Assembly (NCBI GenBank): GCA_030737835.1
Contig: CM060849.1
Span: 17,402,579 to 17,466,578 of the forward strand
Length of the DNA: 64,000 nucleotides
DNA from: Acorus gramineus
Taxonomy: Eukaryota; Streptophyta; Magnoliopsida; Acorales; Acoraceae
Direction: 5' to 3'
A program made the translations under genes and the position numbers. The notes beneath the pieces were generated by a model. It was not told the DNA's origin and searched no databases. It was given only the letters and a program-made list of their open reading frames with translations. Positions 25,564 through 38,081 of the stretch are shown piece after piece (the stretch's first letter is position 1; each line of letters starts with the position of its first letter).

Positions 25564-25849
25564 CGTGAGAGAGAGATCCCGAGGTGTCCTCGATGGATTT
25601 TTTTTTTTTCGATTTGTTTTTTTTTTCCGATCGTCGAGAGAGGGAGACAGCGAGAGAGAGAGGCAGGTCGAGAGAGAGAGAGAGAGAGACAGCGAGAGAG
25701 AGAGGTCGTGCGTCGATTTTTTTTTCGTTTTTGTTTTTTTTTTTAAAAAAAAACGAGGACCGTGCGATCGCACGACCAGCGATCGCACGGCCCTCGGACG
25801 GGGCGCACGATGGACCCCAGGACCGCACGACCGCACCTAAACATTTCCC
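24780..25849 (-). repeat. Right terminal inverted repeat (~1,070 bp)
   Basis: Reverse complement of 17248-18319. It includes the 25-bp minisatellite, GA and GT microsatellites, T/A runs and the terminal ...CGCACCTAAACATTTCCC followed by a TA tract. The homology stops exactly where acetyl-CoA synthetase coding sequence begins on the inner side. Confidence 0.9.
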
Positions 25850-25861
25850 TATATATATATA

Positions 25862-26371
25862 TGGCTAATGGGGTGCGGCCGTGCGCACGGCGCACCCCAT
25901 CATACGTTCCACACGTCGACCGTGCGATCGACGTTCTCACGATCGCACGGTCGATGTTTTTTTAAAACAAAAAACAAAAAAAACAAAAACGGTCGCCCGG
26001 CGACTACTTGCGATCGCCCGGCGACTGCTCGCGACGGGCGGACCCCGGCGATCGCCACGCGACAGACGGAGTTGCAGTCACCGGGGTCGACGGAGTTGCA
26101 GTCGCCGGGCGTCGACGGGGTCCGTCGCGGAGTTGTGGTCGCCGGGGTCCGTCGCGGAGTTGTGGTCGCCGGGGTCCGTCTGTCGCGGGGACGGAGTTGC
26201 AGTCGCCGGGGTTAACGGAGTTGCAGTCGCCGGACGACCGTTTTTGCTTTTTTTGTTTTTTTTTAAAAAAAAAACGTCGACCGTGCGATCACGAGAACGT
26301 CGATCGCACAGCCGATGTTTGGGGCGCACGATGGGTGCATCGTGCGCACAGCCGCACCCCATCTGGCCTCT
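25862..26371. mobile_element. Small non-autonomous relative (MITE-like) in the same (TA)n tract
   Basis: About 510 bp with ~110-bp terminal inverted repeats: ATGGGGTGCGGCCGTGCGCA at the left, and ATGGGGTGCGGCTGTGCGCA as the reverse complement of the right end. The core is GC-rich with imperfect tandem units of GTCGCCGGGGTCCGTCGCGG. It shares subterminal structure with the large element (GGTGCGG, a CGTGCGATCG/GATCGCACGGTC pair, then T/A runs), so both probably respond to related transposases. A TA run lies on each side. Confidence 0.8.
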
Positions 26372-26800
26372 ACATATATATATATATATTTTATTTCGTT
26401 TAACAATAATTTTAAAAAGTGATTTTATTTTTAATTAAATTAAAAGTTAAAAAGTGTTGCATTCTAAAAAAACTAACTTAATTAAATTTATTTTCAATTT
26501 TTAGTGTAAAAAAAATTGATTTTTAAAAAAATAAAAAAAAATTATTTTCTAAAAATCGAGTTTATTTAAATCATTTTATTTAAATCTTTTTATTAAATTT
26601 TTATTCTTAAAGATAAATGTTAGCCAATCTACTTAGTTTTATTCAAAGAAAAGAACGCCCATGTAAATATACAAAAAGTAAAAGATAGTCGAATGCATTC
26701 ATCCACTCTAATTTGGAATTAACTAATTAAGGGAGATCAAGAGTTTTGTTTTAAGTGCATAAATAATGTATTCGTGCACTTTTATTTGGAAGTATATACA

Positions 26801-27646
26801 TTTAAGCATCTCCAATTGGCCACTGGAGGCCAGTCATCTTCAATGGGACTGTAAATTTTCAATTTATAGTCCCCAAAATGTAAACCGGACGTCATATTTA
26901 GAGACTCATTTGTTGGACTTCCACCAGTTATCCACTAAAATCACTTAAATATCCCTATTAACATTGAACATATTTACATAAATGACATTTAACTCTTAGG
27001 GTGCGTTTGGGTGGGCGGTTGGAAAACTGGTTCTGCAGGGATCTGCGATTGCAAACTGGTTCCCCCAAGAAGCTCACTTTCTCAGCTTTCTGAAATCGCA
27101 GCTTTTGGGCACTATTTGCCTAAAATCTGTGTGCAGGAAGCTGCTACAGTAAAACTGTTTGGTTGCACGATTATAAACGCAGCTTTCTGCAATCGCAATG
27201 ACAGCACAATCGCGCAACCAACGCACCCTTAATGTTATTATAAATCCTCGATTTATCTTTTGTAATTAATAAAAAGTTAGAATTTATATTTATATTCAAA
27301 TGTGTGTTAATTTTTCACAATTTTTTTTATTTAAAGTTTAAAAACAATGTTTTAAAATCGAATAATTCATTTAATCGAAAAAATGAATGGTGTGAGAGTC
27401 ATCAATTTAATCATTGGGTTAATCGGATCTCAACATTGACATATTGTTGGGTTTAAAATATAAAATAGTTATTTGAAGATTTATAGAGTTACAATTAAAT
27501 TTGAAAATCCACCATTAGAGTTGATGGGTCTTTAAAACAAAAATCTTCAAAATAAAGCCTCTATTGGAATTGAGAGGCCTTCAAATGTTTAAAATCTTCA
27601 AATATGAGTCTTCAAAATGAAAACCCCCATTGAAGATGCTCTTAAA
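26801..27646. mobile_element. MITE with TTTAAG(AG)CATCT terminal repeats, interrupted by a second MITE
   Basis: The left end TTTAAGCATCTCCAATTGG pairs with the right end, which as reverse complement reads TTTAAGAGCATCTTCAATGG. The family is not assigned, though GAGCATCTCCAATGG-type ends are common in plant MITEs. Its left half is split by the Harbinger-type MITE at 26999-27228. Confidence 0.65.
26999..27228. mobile_element. PIF/Harbinger (Tourist-like) MITE with TTA target duplication
   Basis: A 230-bp element with TIRs GGGTGCGTTTGG / CCAACGCACCC and a perfect TTA duplication (26996-26998 and 27229-27231). It is non-coding and nested inside the 26801-27646 MITE. Confidence 0.85.
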
Positions 27647-29094
27647 GCCTCAGTTTGGATAGAGAGTTAAGTTATTTTGAAGTTTATGACTATTAATTTT
27701 AGTGTTAACAAGGATAAATTGATTTTTGGTTTGGTTGTGTTTTGAATTATTTTTGTTAGAAAACATAATAATAATTTTTGTTGTTTAGATAAAATATGAA
27801 TAAAGTGTTGATAAAAATTTACAAAACGTGAAAAAATGATGACAGTTGATTTGATAATAGGTCAACGTATTTTTTTGGGTTGAATTACCTGGAATAACTT
27901 AATTCCAGAGATTAGCTGTAATGCATATACTACTTTATACCAATTAATTATAGCATACAGTTTCTCATTTATTATAACCTTCCAAACACCCATTTTGAGG
28001 TTATTCCGATTAATTTTCACTTATCCCGAAACCTATTCTCAAACCAAACAGGGGCTTAGGTCGGGTGAGAAATGAAATTGTTCCGTCTGGATATGAGTTT
28101 AAGTAGATTCTGCGTTTGAAAAGTTAAACTTAAATCCAAATATATTTTTAGTGTTTAGTTTTTCAAACCACCATCTTTCTTTTTAAAACAAAAAAATCTT
28201 ACGATTAAAAATCTAATAAAATAAATTTTTTAAAAAATTGAGTTTAAAATACAATATTCTAAAAATCTTAGCGTTTGAATCTCACCCATTTAACATTTTC
28301 TTTCATAGCACCACATATGTATCAAACACAAACATTTTTATGATGTGCTTTTATAAATTTCTTATTAAAAAAAAAATTTATTAAAAAAACACGCATGCAC
28401 AGCCTTGGTAATTTTGGTACCACCTACGTATGACGTCATTTGATTGGTTAACAGAAAATTTCGTGTCATTATCAAAGAATGCTAACCATCAATGTTTTGT
28501 TTCCTAAGATTATTATCCCATTTGAATCCGAATGGGGCACATGTTTTGTATCCAATGTTTTCAATCGAACGATCATGATGAATTCATTCATGCATCTGCG
28601 CTATTTAAGATTTCATCACCAATAAAAAAAAATTTACTCCAACACAAATACAACATAAATTTCGCTCATCACATGAAATCTATCTTTTTTATGAAGCAGT
28701 TATCAATCACTTATATAATCATCTCTACTTTCCAGATTGTATAGAAATACACGACATTTGCTGAAGCAAGTTTACAGTAACAAAAACAGAGTATAAGCTC
28801 TCACACTGCAAATTCAATTGTTACAATCTGGAAATAACACATTTCGTTGATGTCTTTCATCACCAATGACCGGAACTTTAGTTACAAAAATCCGGTGCAT
28901 TATCATCCACCCAATTTGCAAAAAGTGATGGATGTGTTAAAGAAGAAGAGAAAAAATGGGAACCAAAAATTATGTACAAGTAGAAAAAAAAAAGGTCTTC
29001 TTGGGCAGTTGCAAAGAATTTTTTGCAAGGATCTCACCTCCCTATTCTCAGACCTCCCTATTTTCAGAGTCAGAGGGAGCGAGGTTGAAGAGGG

Positions 29095-31650
29095 TCACGA
29101 AAGAGCTAACATGTTCGGCTCAGCCTGTGGTGCATATATGGTGTCGGAGATTTTTGAAGGAGGCCAGTATCGAAGAACGGACCTTCCGAGAATGTTTTTC
29201 ACAGGTAGAGGACCCCTGAAAGTGAAATAAGAGAATCGTTTAATGTCTTGGTTTAAATATCTGTTTGCTTTTATGTGATATCACAGTCAGGTTTGAAACA
29301 ATTTGATCATAGAAAAATGAGTGATTCTATCATGGACTGTGGTTCAAAGATTTACCAGTCATGAGAGTCGTAGCTATTGTTGCGGTTATCCCCCATCACG
29401 AATACATAGCCTTCAGGGACAAGCTGCACCAAATATGGGCAAGGAGTAAATCAGTAATGACAGATAATCAGATGCTCATGAAACTGAATTTGACAATGAT
29501 TATGAGAGAAGTTGCTCTTCATGTAACTTTAGATAAAGTTCTTTGTTAGTGCTAATTGCTATCCCTATTAACCAAAAATATGACAAGATTGTGTATCCAT
29601 CTGTGTATGCTTATCATGGTAGGAGTGGGACATGGTAACCAATGAGAATGTTTTGTTGTTATATATTTTTTTTGCTCTTCTAGTCATTTTATGCATCCTA
29701 GCAAAGATATAAAAGAAAGGCAAAACAAGAATTCAGTTGCAATTAGAACAACTCATACTTCAATGATTCAAACACAAATAATGGAGGTGGCTCAAACATA
29801 AGAAATATCTAGAATTAATTTTGTGAAAGGAATTAGTACCACTGGGTCCATTTCATAAGCAAGTGGCTCCAAAATGAAATCTTCATCTTGAACAATGCCA
29901 TTCACCATCAATTTTCCATCCCGAACCTGTTAAAGATTATATCCACATGTACATAAATATAGGGGAAAAAATGCGAGAGAAACAGAGTCATCGACAGAAC
30001 GAATTGCAGGGGAAACCTTACCTCAACATAGTCCCCAGCCTTGGCCACAACTCTTTTGATAAAAACATCCCCCAACTTACAGCCATTTCCCTGCAGACAG
30101 GTATTAGTGTAAGTCAAGAACAGACATGGAATTTATAATACTACCAATATTGAGTGTTTCAAAAGTAGATTGCACTGCTAAATCCCAAAAAACACACCTG
30201 CGCACTAGGAGGTGCCTTGAACACCACAATATCTGTGACTTCAGGGAGTCTAAATACATAAGAAACCTGCAAATGTTTAAAGAGAGGACAATATCAATAT
30301 CTCCATGCTCCAAATGTATGGATGACAGCCACTTAGTTCTAGCTGACATTTCCATTAAGTAGTTAAGAGTGTTAAATCAGTAACAACTAAATAATTCAAA
30401 AATTTAGTGTCAATATTTCCATGCTTCAAGTGTACGGAGATTTAGCAATTTCACAGCTCCTACTGACAATTCCATCAAGTAATTACAGATTCCACAAAAT
30501 ACACAACTGCTTTTCAGGATTTTAGCCTTTTAAAAAGGTACTGAAAAGGGAAACATGTTTCTCCATCATTTGATTTTCCACAACAGATCTCTTTGGAATC
30601 ATATTTACATGTGGCGTGATGAGTCTATTCAGTACTCCTCTCTTCATTTAACAAGATACACCCATTCAAAAACTCAATTTTCGATTTATTTCATAACAAA
30701 ATACGCCCATTCAAACACTCAATTTTCAGTTTGTTTCATCTTAAAATAAGGGTTTAAAAAAATTCCGCACATCATGATCTTTGATATTGTTCTTAGCAAC
30801 AATCACCTAATCCATGTGTTTTAGCATAACAATGATATAAAGATCATCAAATATAAGCTAATATAAATCAACAACAGAAGCAACTACATCTAAATCCAAA
30901 CCATTCCTTTAGAGATGTATATACCAATCACCACAAAAACAGTCAAAACTCAAACATTAATTGCTCAAAAGAATAGGTTCACCATACCTTCTCGGCCAGG
31001 ATCCGGTCCCCGGCATCAAACGTTGGGTACATGGACCAAGAAGCGATAGATCTTGGCTCCGCCATACACGAACTACGCAACAGCGGCACCGTCAGCAGCG
31101 CAAATACCGCCTTAGCGTCATCGGAGCACGACTTCATCCACCGCGACAGCCAGTGCGGGCTCCTCTCGTGGGGCTGATCAAAGGACTCGGTGAGGTCCTC
31201 CGGCGCCGGCGCCGTCTTCTTAGCGACGGCGGACCCCAGGAAGAAGTCGCTGCAGGGGAACCACTTCATCCCCTGCAGGAACGGCAGAACCGTCGACGGC
31301 TTGAACCCTCCCATAGATCCCGACGAGACACTGAAGGCTACGGTGGTGGAAGAAGAAGAACAAGACGTCGTCATCTTCAGGAGAGACGCCAGTCCGGCCG
31401 AGGAGGCTCTACGGCTGAGGCCCGCGGAGCCGGAGGAGCTGGAGGCGGCGGAGTGGTAGGAGGAAGAGGAGGAGGAGAAGGAGAAGTTGAACCAGCTCTT
31501 GCGGCGGTCGACATGGGACCTGGAGAGGAGGGAGGATGTGGCGGGGACGGACCGGAGGTTGCCGGAGGCGGCGCTGCGGGCGGCGGAGGGGCGACAGCAA
31601 AGGTTCTGGACGAGGTAGGTGGAGCAGGTGATGGATACGCGGATCGCCAT
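29095..31650 (-). CDS. TPP1: Thylakoidal processing peptidase (type I signal peptidase), chloroplast
   Basis: Removes thylakoid-transfer signals from lumenal proteins; in the family it is anchored in thylakoid or envelope membranes. Exons (minus): 30988-31650, 30198-30266, 30022-30090, 29840-29926, 29356-29423, 29095-29215; 358 aa. It starts [17 protein letters not shown] like plant TPP1, and the Ser/Arg-rich N-terminus fits a plastid transit peptide. The catalytic Ser/Lys dyad is intact: Ser206 in [12 protein letters not shown] and Lys256 in [11 protein letters not shown]. The conserved [17 protein letters not shown] box and the end [15 protein letters not shown] are present. A hydrophobic stretch before the active site ([16 protein letters not shown]) is the likely membrane anchor. 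The ATG at 31650 is preferred to the in-frame one at 31656 because family members begin MAIR. A GA-dinucleotide run (about 31862-31880) lies in the 5' region. Confidence 0.95.
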
Positions 31651-34201
31651 CTTCACGAGACTGGAGAGGGGGAGGAGGTGTCGGGACAGCGGGGCGGAGG
31701 GGGTGCCGGAGTTCGATAGGGGGACGATCAGAGGAGGGACATTTCGACGGCGGAGAGAGCAGTCAAGGCGGCGGCGGTCCGGTGGGCGAATTTAGGGTTA
31801 GGGTTTCGGGTGATTTTTTGGGGGGAGAGCTTCTCTCTCGCGCAGAGAGAGAGAAACGAATGAGAGAGAGAGAGAGAGAGGGGGGGGGAGAAGAAAAGAA
31901 GGGGGTGATGTATAAAAAAGACCGGGATTTTGGTCTTATTTACGATAGTGCCACCGATTAGACGAATGGAATTATGTCACGTTTATTCATGTAGCTCGAT
32001 GCGACTTGATGCTATTATTATTTGTTGGGGATGTTTTGTTACGTAAAATCATTTATATTGATAAGCAGTTTATTATTTGAGAATTCATATTATGATATTT
32101 TGGTTTGTGATGTTAGTTTAGCTCAAGGAAGCAATTTTCACATTTTTGAAATTTTGGTAGGAGGATTTTGGTTGACGAAATCACTTACTGTGATTTGATA
32201 ATTTTAAAATTTTATTAGAAACCTTTTATTCTATATATAATCACTTGAGCTAATATGTGATTAATTTTAAAGGTTTGTTAAACACAATTTTGGGTATCAT
32301 TTATAATTTTATTAGTGAAGCTTTAATCATGAAATCATATGCTTCATTGGCTTGTCAATGTTTACGTTTGTAAAATCACTTAAAATAAGTTTCATAAAAA
32401 TTATATTATATATAGTTTCATAATCTCTAAATTTTTTAAAATGATGTCAAAGTCCTATATGCATTATTATCAATAATCGACACAATTTTTTTATAAAAAA
32501 ATACACTTTTATTCGTTGAAATATTGTATAAAAAATGCATGCTATAAAATATACTAGTATATTTAAAAAAAATAAAAATTTGATTTTTCAACACAATGTG
32601 ATAATTGTTTTTGAAAACGGAATGTGGGTATATATCTATTTTAAAATATCAATAAAACAGATCATATTTGAATGTGAAATAAGATAAATAGTAATAAAAT
32701 ACATTATGATAGTTATAATATACACTAAGGCCTCATTTGGTTACATGTTTGGGTGCGATTCTATTTTTTGAAAATCTGAAAAGTTAAAATCGTGCAGTTA
32801 AACGGGACAGCTTTATTCATAATCAAAAGCTGGATTCCTTTTAATTTTTCTCTTGAAATCTGTGTTTTAAAAAATTCATAAACAACTTTTTTTTTGTCAG
32901 AATCAATTTTTTAATTGAAAAACAACTTTCTCTATCAAACATCAACTGCTTTCAAATATTAATTCTTGAATTAAAAAAAAAACATCCTAATAAAAATTAA
33001 GATATAAAATCATCTTAAAAAACAGTTTTATTTTAAAAATTATTTTTTAATATATATTTTCAATTTTGGATTGCAATCGGAAATAATCATACAAAGACAA
33101 TAACTATGTATCAGCACACTAAAAATTATATGTTTAAAAGAAGTGGTTTCGTAGTAAATAGAACGACAGTCCAGGGCGAAGCTAACATGGGCCGACACAA
33201 TCAGTTGGTTGACTTTGAATGTGTGATTTGTTGGGACCACGACCTCAGACAGTTTCCTCGACCGTTCCACTTCCACACCCATTAAAATAAGGATACAAAA
33301 ATAAATAACAGTAACTTTATATTAATATAATAATCCACAAATAAACAAGGGAGCTCCATTGAGTGAAGCCTTCACTCAATCAAATAGTCATTCCTGCGTT
33401 CACACCTTTTCAATTTTTTAAAATATTTATATTTGTTTATTTAATTATGTCAAACAAAATATATAATTTCGTTGATAACATAAACTGAAAATTTTGAATT
33501 TCATACGGTACCATCACTTATGACCACGAGCTGACATTGTCACATTGATTGGTTTGCTCAAATGAAACAAGATTACGTGAAATCATCTGAAATTATTTTT
33601 TATCCAAAATTAACTAGTCAAGGGGCTGACTGAGTAGCAAAATAATGATGCACATAATCCTTGGACAAAAAAACATCATAGTTTCTCATTCTATTCAATT
33701 AATTATATGAGATACCAACAAACGTGAACAACTAATTCTAGTTTCATAAAAAGGGTGCAAGCATAGTGATGTAAGCACATACGTTATAAGAGGTGGACCA
33801 AACTGGCACATCATATTCATATCAAGTCATCAAAGTTGGAGCCTACCAGAGTTGAAAATCAAATTGCATTCTTAAACATGAGTGGTCTGGAGTGGAATGA
33901 ACTCTTGTGAAGGGGGAATCTTATGGAATTTGTAGTTGCAAAACAAAATCCATCACTGCAATCTTTGGACTAATATTTCAACATATCATTCTATAATGGC
34001 AATCCACCAATAGATCAGAAAATGAAAAAAAAAAAAAAGTGGATGGAACAATCACCAACCAGAAAGAGCATACTCAAATGCTCACATATGAATATTCTCA
34101 GCCCTCGCAGCGAATTTTGCGACATTGCCAATGGACTCAAGCCTCCATCACAAGAGGCATGGATTTTTTTAACTAGATTTTGTTTGCGCAGGATAAGGCG
34201 C
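31651..34201. other. Intergenic: peptidase promoter side and PEX13 3' flank
   Basis: AT-rich. It holds the peptidase 5' region with GA and G runs (31840-31890) and the second copy of the Tourist-like MITE (32729-33073). No gene is supported. Confidence 0.6.
32729..33073. mobile_element. Tourist-like MITE, copy 2 (inverse to copy 1), right end degraded
   Basis: From GGCCTCATTTGGTTACATGT onward it aligns with the reverse complement of 15798-16140 over most of its length: shared GTTTGGGTGYGATT, AAACRGGACAGYTTTATTCA and GATTCCTTTTAATTTTTC. The distal TIR is not intact, so it is older or partly lost. Confidence 0.7.
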
Positions 34202-36909
34202 TCAGTTTTTTCGGTTCAAGCCCTCTCCCCAGACATTGTCCCACGCGCCAGGCGCAGCCTTTGGCCCTTCAATGCACTTCTGTCCCGTTTGTGGTGGTGG
34301 TGTTCTTTGCTTTGTTTTGAGTCCTAATATATTGAAGACGAATCTTGCAAGCTCACCGTATAACATCCCAGAACGATCAAATAGCTGTAATGGTGTTATT
34401 ACGCAAAGCATGAACTCTTTGACTTCAAACAAGTTAGATTAAAGAGAGTGCATGAAGGAGGATGACAGAGCACCTGGAGGAGTCCAGTCATAAACAAATG
34501 TAATGCCTGGGTGTTCTGATCAACGAGGAACGCCACCCGATCAATAAATCCCACCACGCCTTGCAGCTGAAATCAATGATATATACAATTAATGGAAAAA
34601 TATAACAGGGAAGCCAGAATCATTTCATTATGACAACATTAAAATCAAAGCTACATCTTTATGAGTACAATGTACCAAACACAGTAGACTCGGCTCATTT
34701 TACCATTTTTTTCTTATTACAGAAGTGAAAATAGTGTATTAATTACCATCCGGAGGAAAGAAATCCAAAATCCTGGAGGAGACGGAGGACCCGTGAATGG
34801 ATTGTTGGGATCTTGATCATCATAAGGACCACCCAGTTGACCACCAAACTGATTGTTAAACATGCCACCTCCATACAAGCCACTGACACCATACATGCCC
34901 CCATAACCTCTATTATAAAGATTATTTCCATTCAGTCCACCAGAGGAATTGTACAATCCAGGACCATAGCCAAAACCTGCACCAAGGAATAAAAAATGTC
35001 AAAATCTTTTGTAGACATCAGGAGTATAACGACGAAGAGGGAAACTTCTAATGATAATTACCGCCATAATTGCTTCCATAGTTTGGCACCCAAGGCCTAG
35101 TTGGCACCGGCCTACTAAGTGTGTCTCTTTTTACAACAGAAATCCCCGTAGTTATAGGTATGATTTCTCCAGGTTTTGCAGTCCCTGATGCCTCAACAGC
35201 ATCACTTGTGCTTCCCAAAGATGGAGGCTTAAAAGGAGAAGGACCTAATGAGTTCCCAGCTCGTTCCCATGGCTTCAGAGGAGGTCTAACATTACCTGCA
35301 ACGCAGCTAACAAGGATAAGAAACAGTGAAAGCATATGAATTGCTGATGATTAAACAACTTTCCTAGCTATTGGGATACACCCCATTTTCTATGCATTTC
35401 CCACTAAATGTAAGTCCCTAGTGTCCCCTTATATCTAGGAGCATACCAGATGTTTGTTTTCAATAAAATCACAGGTGGTGTGCTCCCATGCAATAAGAAG
35501 CACATAAGAGGTCTCAAATAACATAGTGACAAATTGTATTTTAGTGAAGTATCGCTGACCCCATGTTTCAACACCAGACCCCACTGTTGCTCTCTGGATC
35601 CAGCCTATCTTTCTCTCTCTACCCAAAAAAGTTTATCATCAGTTATTGAAGGCTCTGTTAATCTGGAGTTCTGAAATTGATTTTCTGGTGTTCAGAATAT
35701 TGCAAAAATTATTTTTTTACAGAAAGTGGAATGGAGTAGTAAAATCCCCCTTTCAATAAACCTAAGTTTCTTGAAAACATAGATCCGCCAATCCTCAAAT
35801 TCCAGCTATGCTGTTAGTTTGAATAATGCATTTTCTGATATTCTGAATTTGTTTTTGGGGGAAAAAAAAGAATTTGGTTGTCAGACATTCAAAAGGCCCA
35901 TGAAACCCTCACAACTCTCATTTCACTTCTCTAAGGCACGCATTTAAGACAAAAAAAGCAGTTCCCTTGAATTCTGGATGTAGTTCATCATGTGAAGTTA
36001 GCATGTACATGCTGGAACTATGTAAATGCCTGCATCAATATCAGAAGGAACAGATATGCAGCAATATTTGCATGCTTTTTAAAAGGTATAAAAACATGTG
36101 TGTATAATGATTTTGAAATTTTGGTACGACTATACTATAAAAAAAAATACAGTTTGGATGAATTCCATAAATACAGAATTCATCCAAACTTGAGAATTCA
36201 AGGAATCCAAATATTACTCTTTTTTAAGCCCTTAAACCCAGTCTTACTGAAAAGAGCTAAATAAATTCTTCCAATAAAGCAGGGTATTCAACGGCATAAC
36301 TACAAGCAAAAAATTACCATGACGACAATGGATTATTTTTGTTTCTCAGATTGAAACAGAGCTCAAAGAATAAATATGGAAGCATGTTAACAGGAAAAGA
36401 CAGCAGTATTAGGATAAGTATAACCATAGTTACTCCTTTTCTTTGGCACTAAAATCCAACCATGATAGTTAATCCATAAAGTAATAAGCGCCAATTTTTC
36501 CTATTGCGGAATGTGGATGTACAAGGACCACAAATTCCATGAATGTGTTCCTTCAAGTGCAATTAAACCAATCAGAAGGTCCCCCACCTCCTCTTTATCT
36601 TTTCTGGTGGTAAGAGACTAGACATAATTCTTAAAAGACTAGAAAGCAGCTTGAAAATTTTCAAAAACCTATCTTGTGGGGAGCACAACTAATTTTAATG
36701 AAGTAACTTAATATAACTGAAGCATCAAAAAGCAATAAATCATATCCAGCTTCATGTGTTCTCTGACCAACAATTTTTGGACAAATTAAGTGTCTTCAGA
36801 TTCTCAGAATAAAAAAATAAAAATTGCAAAAAAATATACATGAATGGAAAATGAATGCATGAGCACATGAAATTGAAAAATTGGGTGAAATTAATATACC
36901 TCCAGACAT
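34202..36909 (-). CDS. PEX13: Peroxisomal membrane protein PEX13
   Basis: Component of the peroxisomal docking/import complex that cooperates with PEX14 and PEX7/PEX5 in matrix protein import. Coding exons (minus): 36900-36909 (10 nt), 35062-35295, 34747-34976, 34474-34566, 34202-34384; 249 aa. The protein starts MSGGNVRPPLKPWERAG and has the PKPWE-like motif of plant PEX13, a Gly/Tyr/Asn-rich segment (GYGGMYGVSGLYGGG), PFTGPPSPPGFW, and a conserved helical part ending LFDRSGMLYGELARFVFNIL. Like other plant PEX13 proteins it lacks the C-terminal SH3 domain of yeast and animals. The ATG exon is joined across a 1.6-kb intron; the split Gly codon (G|GT) restores the frame. Exon 36900-36960 would also hold leader sequence after an acceptor at 36961-36962. 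Confidence 0.92.
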
Positions 36910-38081
36910 GGTTGTTAAACTCCAACGATGTTTACAATTCAATCATACGATTGTTTAAATCTGAAACCAAATGATCCATCATTCATGTTAAATTCTGTTC
37001 TAATAAAATATGCAACATAATTCAATGATAAAATGGGCATTTGATTAGGTTAGGATGCTAAAATCTAATAAATATGTTGGTCTACCTTTGCCTAAAAAAA
37101 ATCTAATAAATATATTAACTTTAATCATGCATAATATAAGATTGACAAAATCACACAATTCACACCAAGCTATATAACTAATTGAACTACATCAAACTAC
37201 AGTTTTATATAACTAATATAAATTTCACAAATTATATTATTGTGAAAAGCTCATAAAAACATATGGCAACCCTCACAAGTTTTGTAGCGTACAGCTCTTT
37301 TTATTTCCCTCCAGAACCTATTCAATTCAATGATCTGATTCATCTACATCCTTCAAAGAATCTCCTTCAGAGATACAGCTAACTAGTTCATAATGTCAAC
37401 TATTTAAAAATGGAAAAGTAGGCTATGAAGAAGACTTTAATAAGCACAAACTTTAACTATAAGAACTGATGATCTCTCTTGCTATGGTATACACTCTTCT
37501 TCAGAGCCTGCTTTTCCATTTTTTTGTATAAAAAATATACGCTCGCACATTAAAGATATACTGCTTTAAAAAGTGAAATATACACTAGTGTATTTTTTCT
37601 TTGAAAAAATAAATTTTTTTAATTAAACTGTGATAGCGCAATGTATACTACAGCTGGGGAACACTTCTCGGATGCAGAGAGGGCTGCAAAATGGATTGAG
37701 TATAACAGCACTAAAAAAAATCAAATCATCTGAGAATTACGCGGGGGTGCAATGGGATTATCCCTAACATTATCCTAATATTAATCATTTGCTTGGCTTA
37801 AAAATACTATAGCTCTAATAAAAAAAATTATTTTCAATTGCAACCAAATTTTCACATACAATAAAAAAACCAAACCAATTAATGTACATATTCAATCAAG
37901 CAATGCAATTGTAAGCGATGAACAACCGGTTTTGCACGAATCACCGATTTCGATTCAACGAATCAATCGCGAACTAAATCCGTGACGAATTGATCGATAA
38001 CATCGTACAAAACCCTGATTTGTAAAAGAAAAAAAAAAACAACGAATCAATGACGATGAACAAAGTTCTGGAGAGACTCAC

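Larger units (their letters stand above)
17248..25849. mobile_element. Large Mutator-like (Pack-MULE-like) transposon with ~1.07-kb TIRs
   Basis: An 8,602-bp unit bounded by near-identical inverted repeats (17248-18319 and 24780-25849) that both start GGGAAATGTTTAGGTGCGG at a TA tract. Long TIRs, a GGGAAA-type terminus and a captured host gene fragment point to a non-autonomous Mutator-like element of the Pack-MULE kind. No transposase was recognised. Going inward the order is left TIR, an unrecognised AT-rich stretch (18320-19904), a GCA-rich arm (19905-21360), a loop (21361-21774), a TGC-rich arm (21775-22465), an unassigned stretch, acetyl-CoA synthetase gene fragments (23140-24780) and the right TIR. 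The TIR class and family are inference, because the (TA)n target prevents reading the expected 9-bp duplication. Confidence 0.8.
26372..29094. other. Intergenic, AT-rich, MITE-filled
   Basis: No gene is supported. It holds the nested MITEs at 26801-27646, a degraded inverted-repeat element at about 27645-28048 (AGCCTCAGTTTGG / CCAAACAGGGGCT) and the 3' flank of the peptidase gene. Confidence 0.6.

Noticed and set aside
30961-31719. 252-codon Arg/Gly-rich plus-strand frame
   Set aside because: Antisense shadow of peptidase exon 1, which has clear homology on the minus strand.
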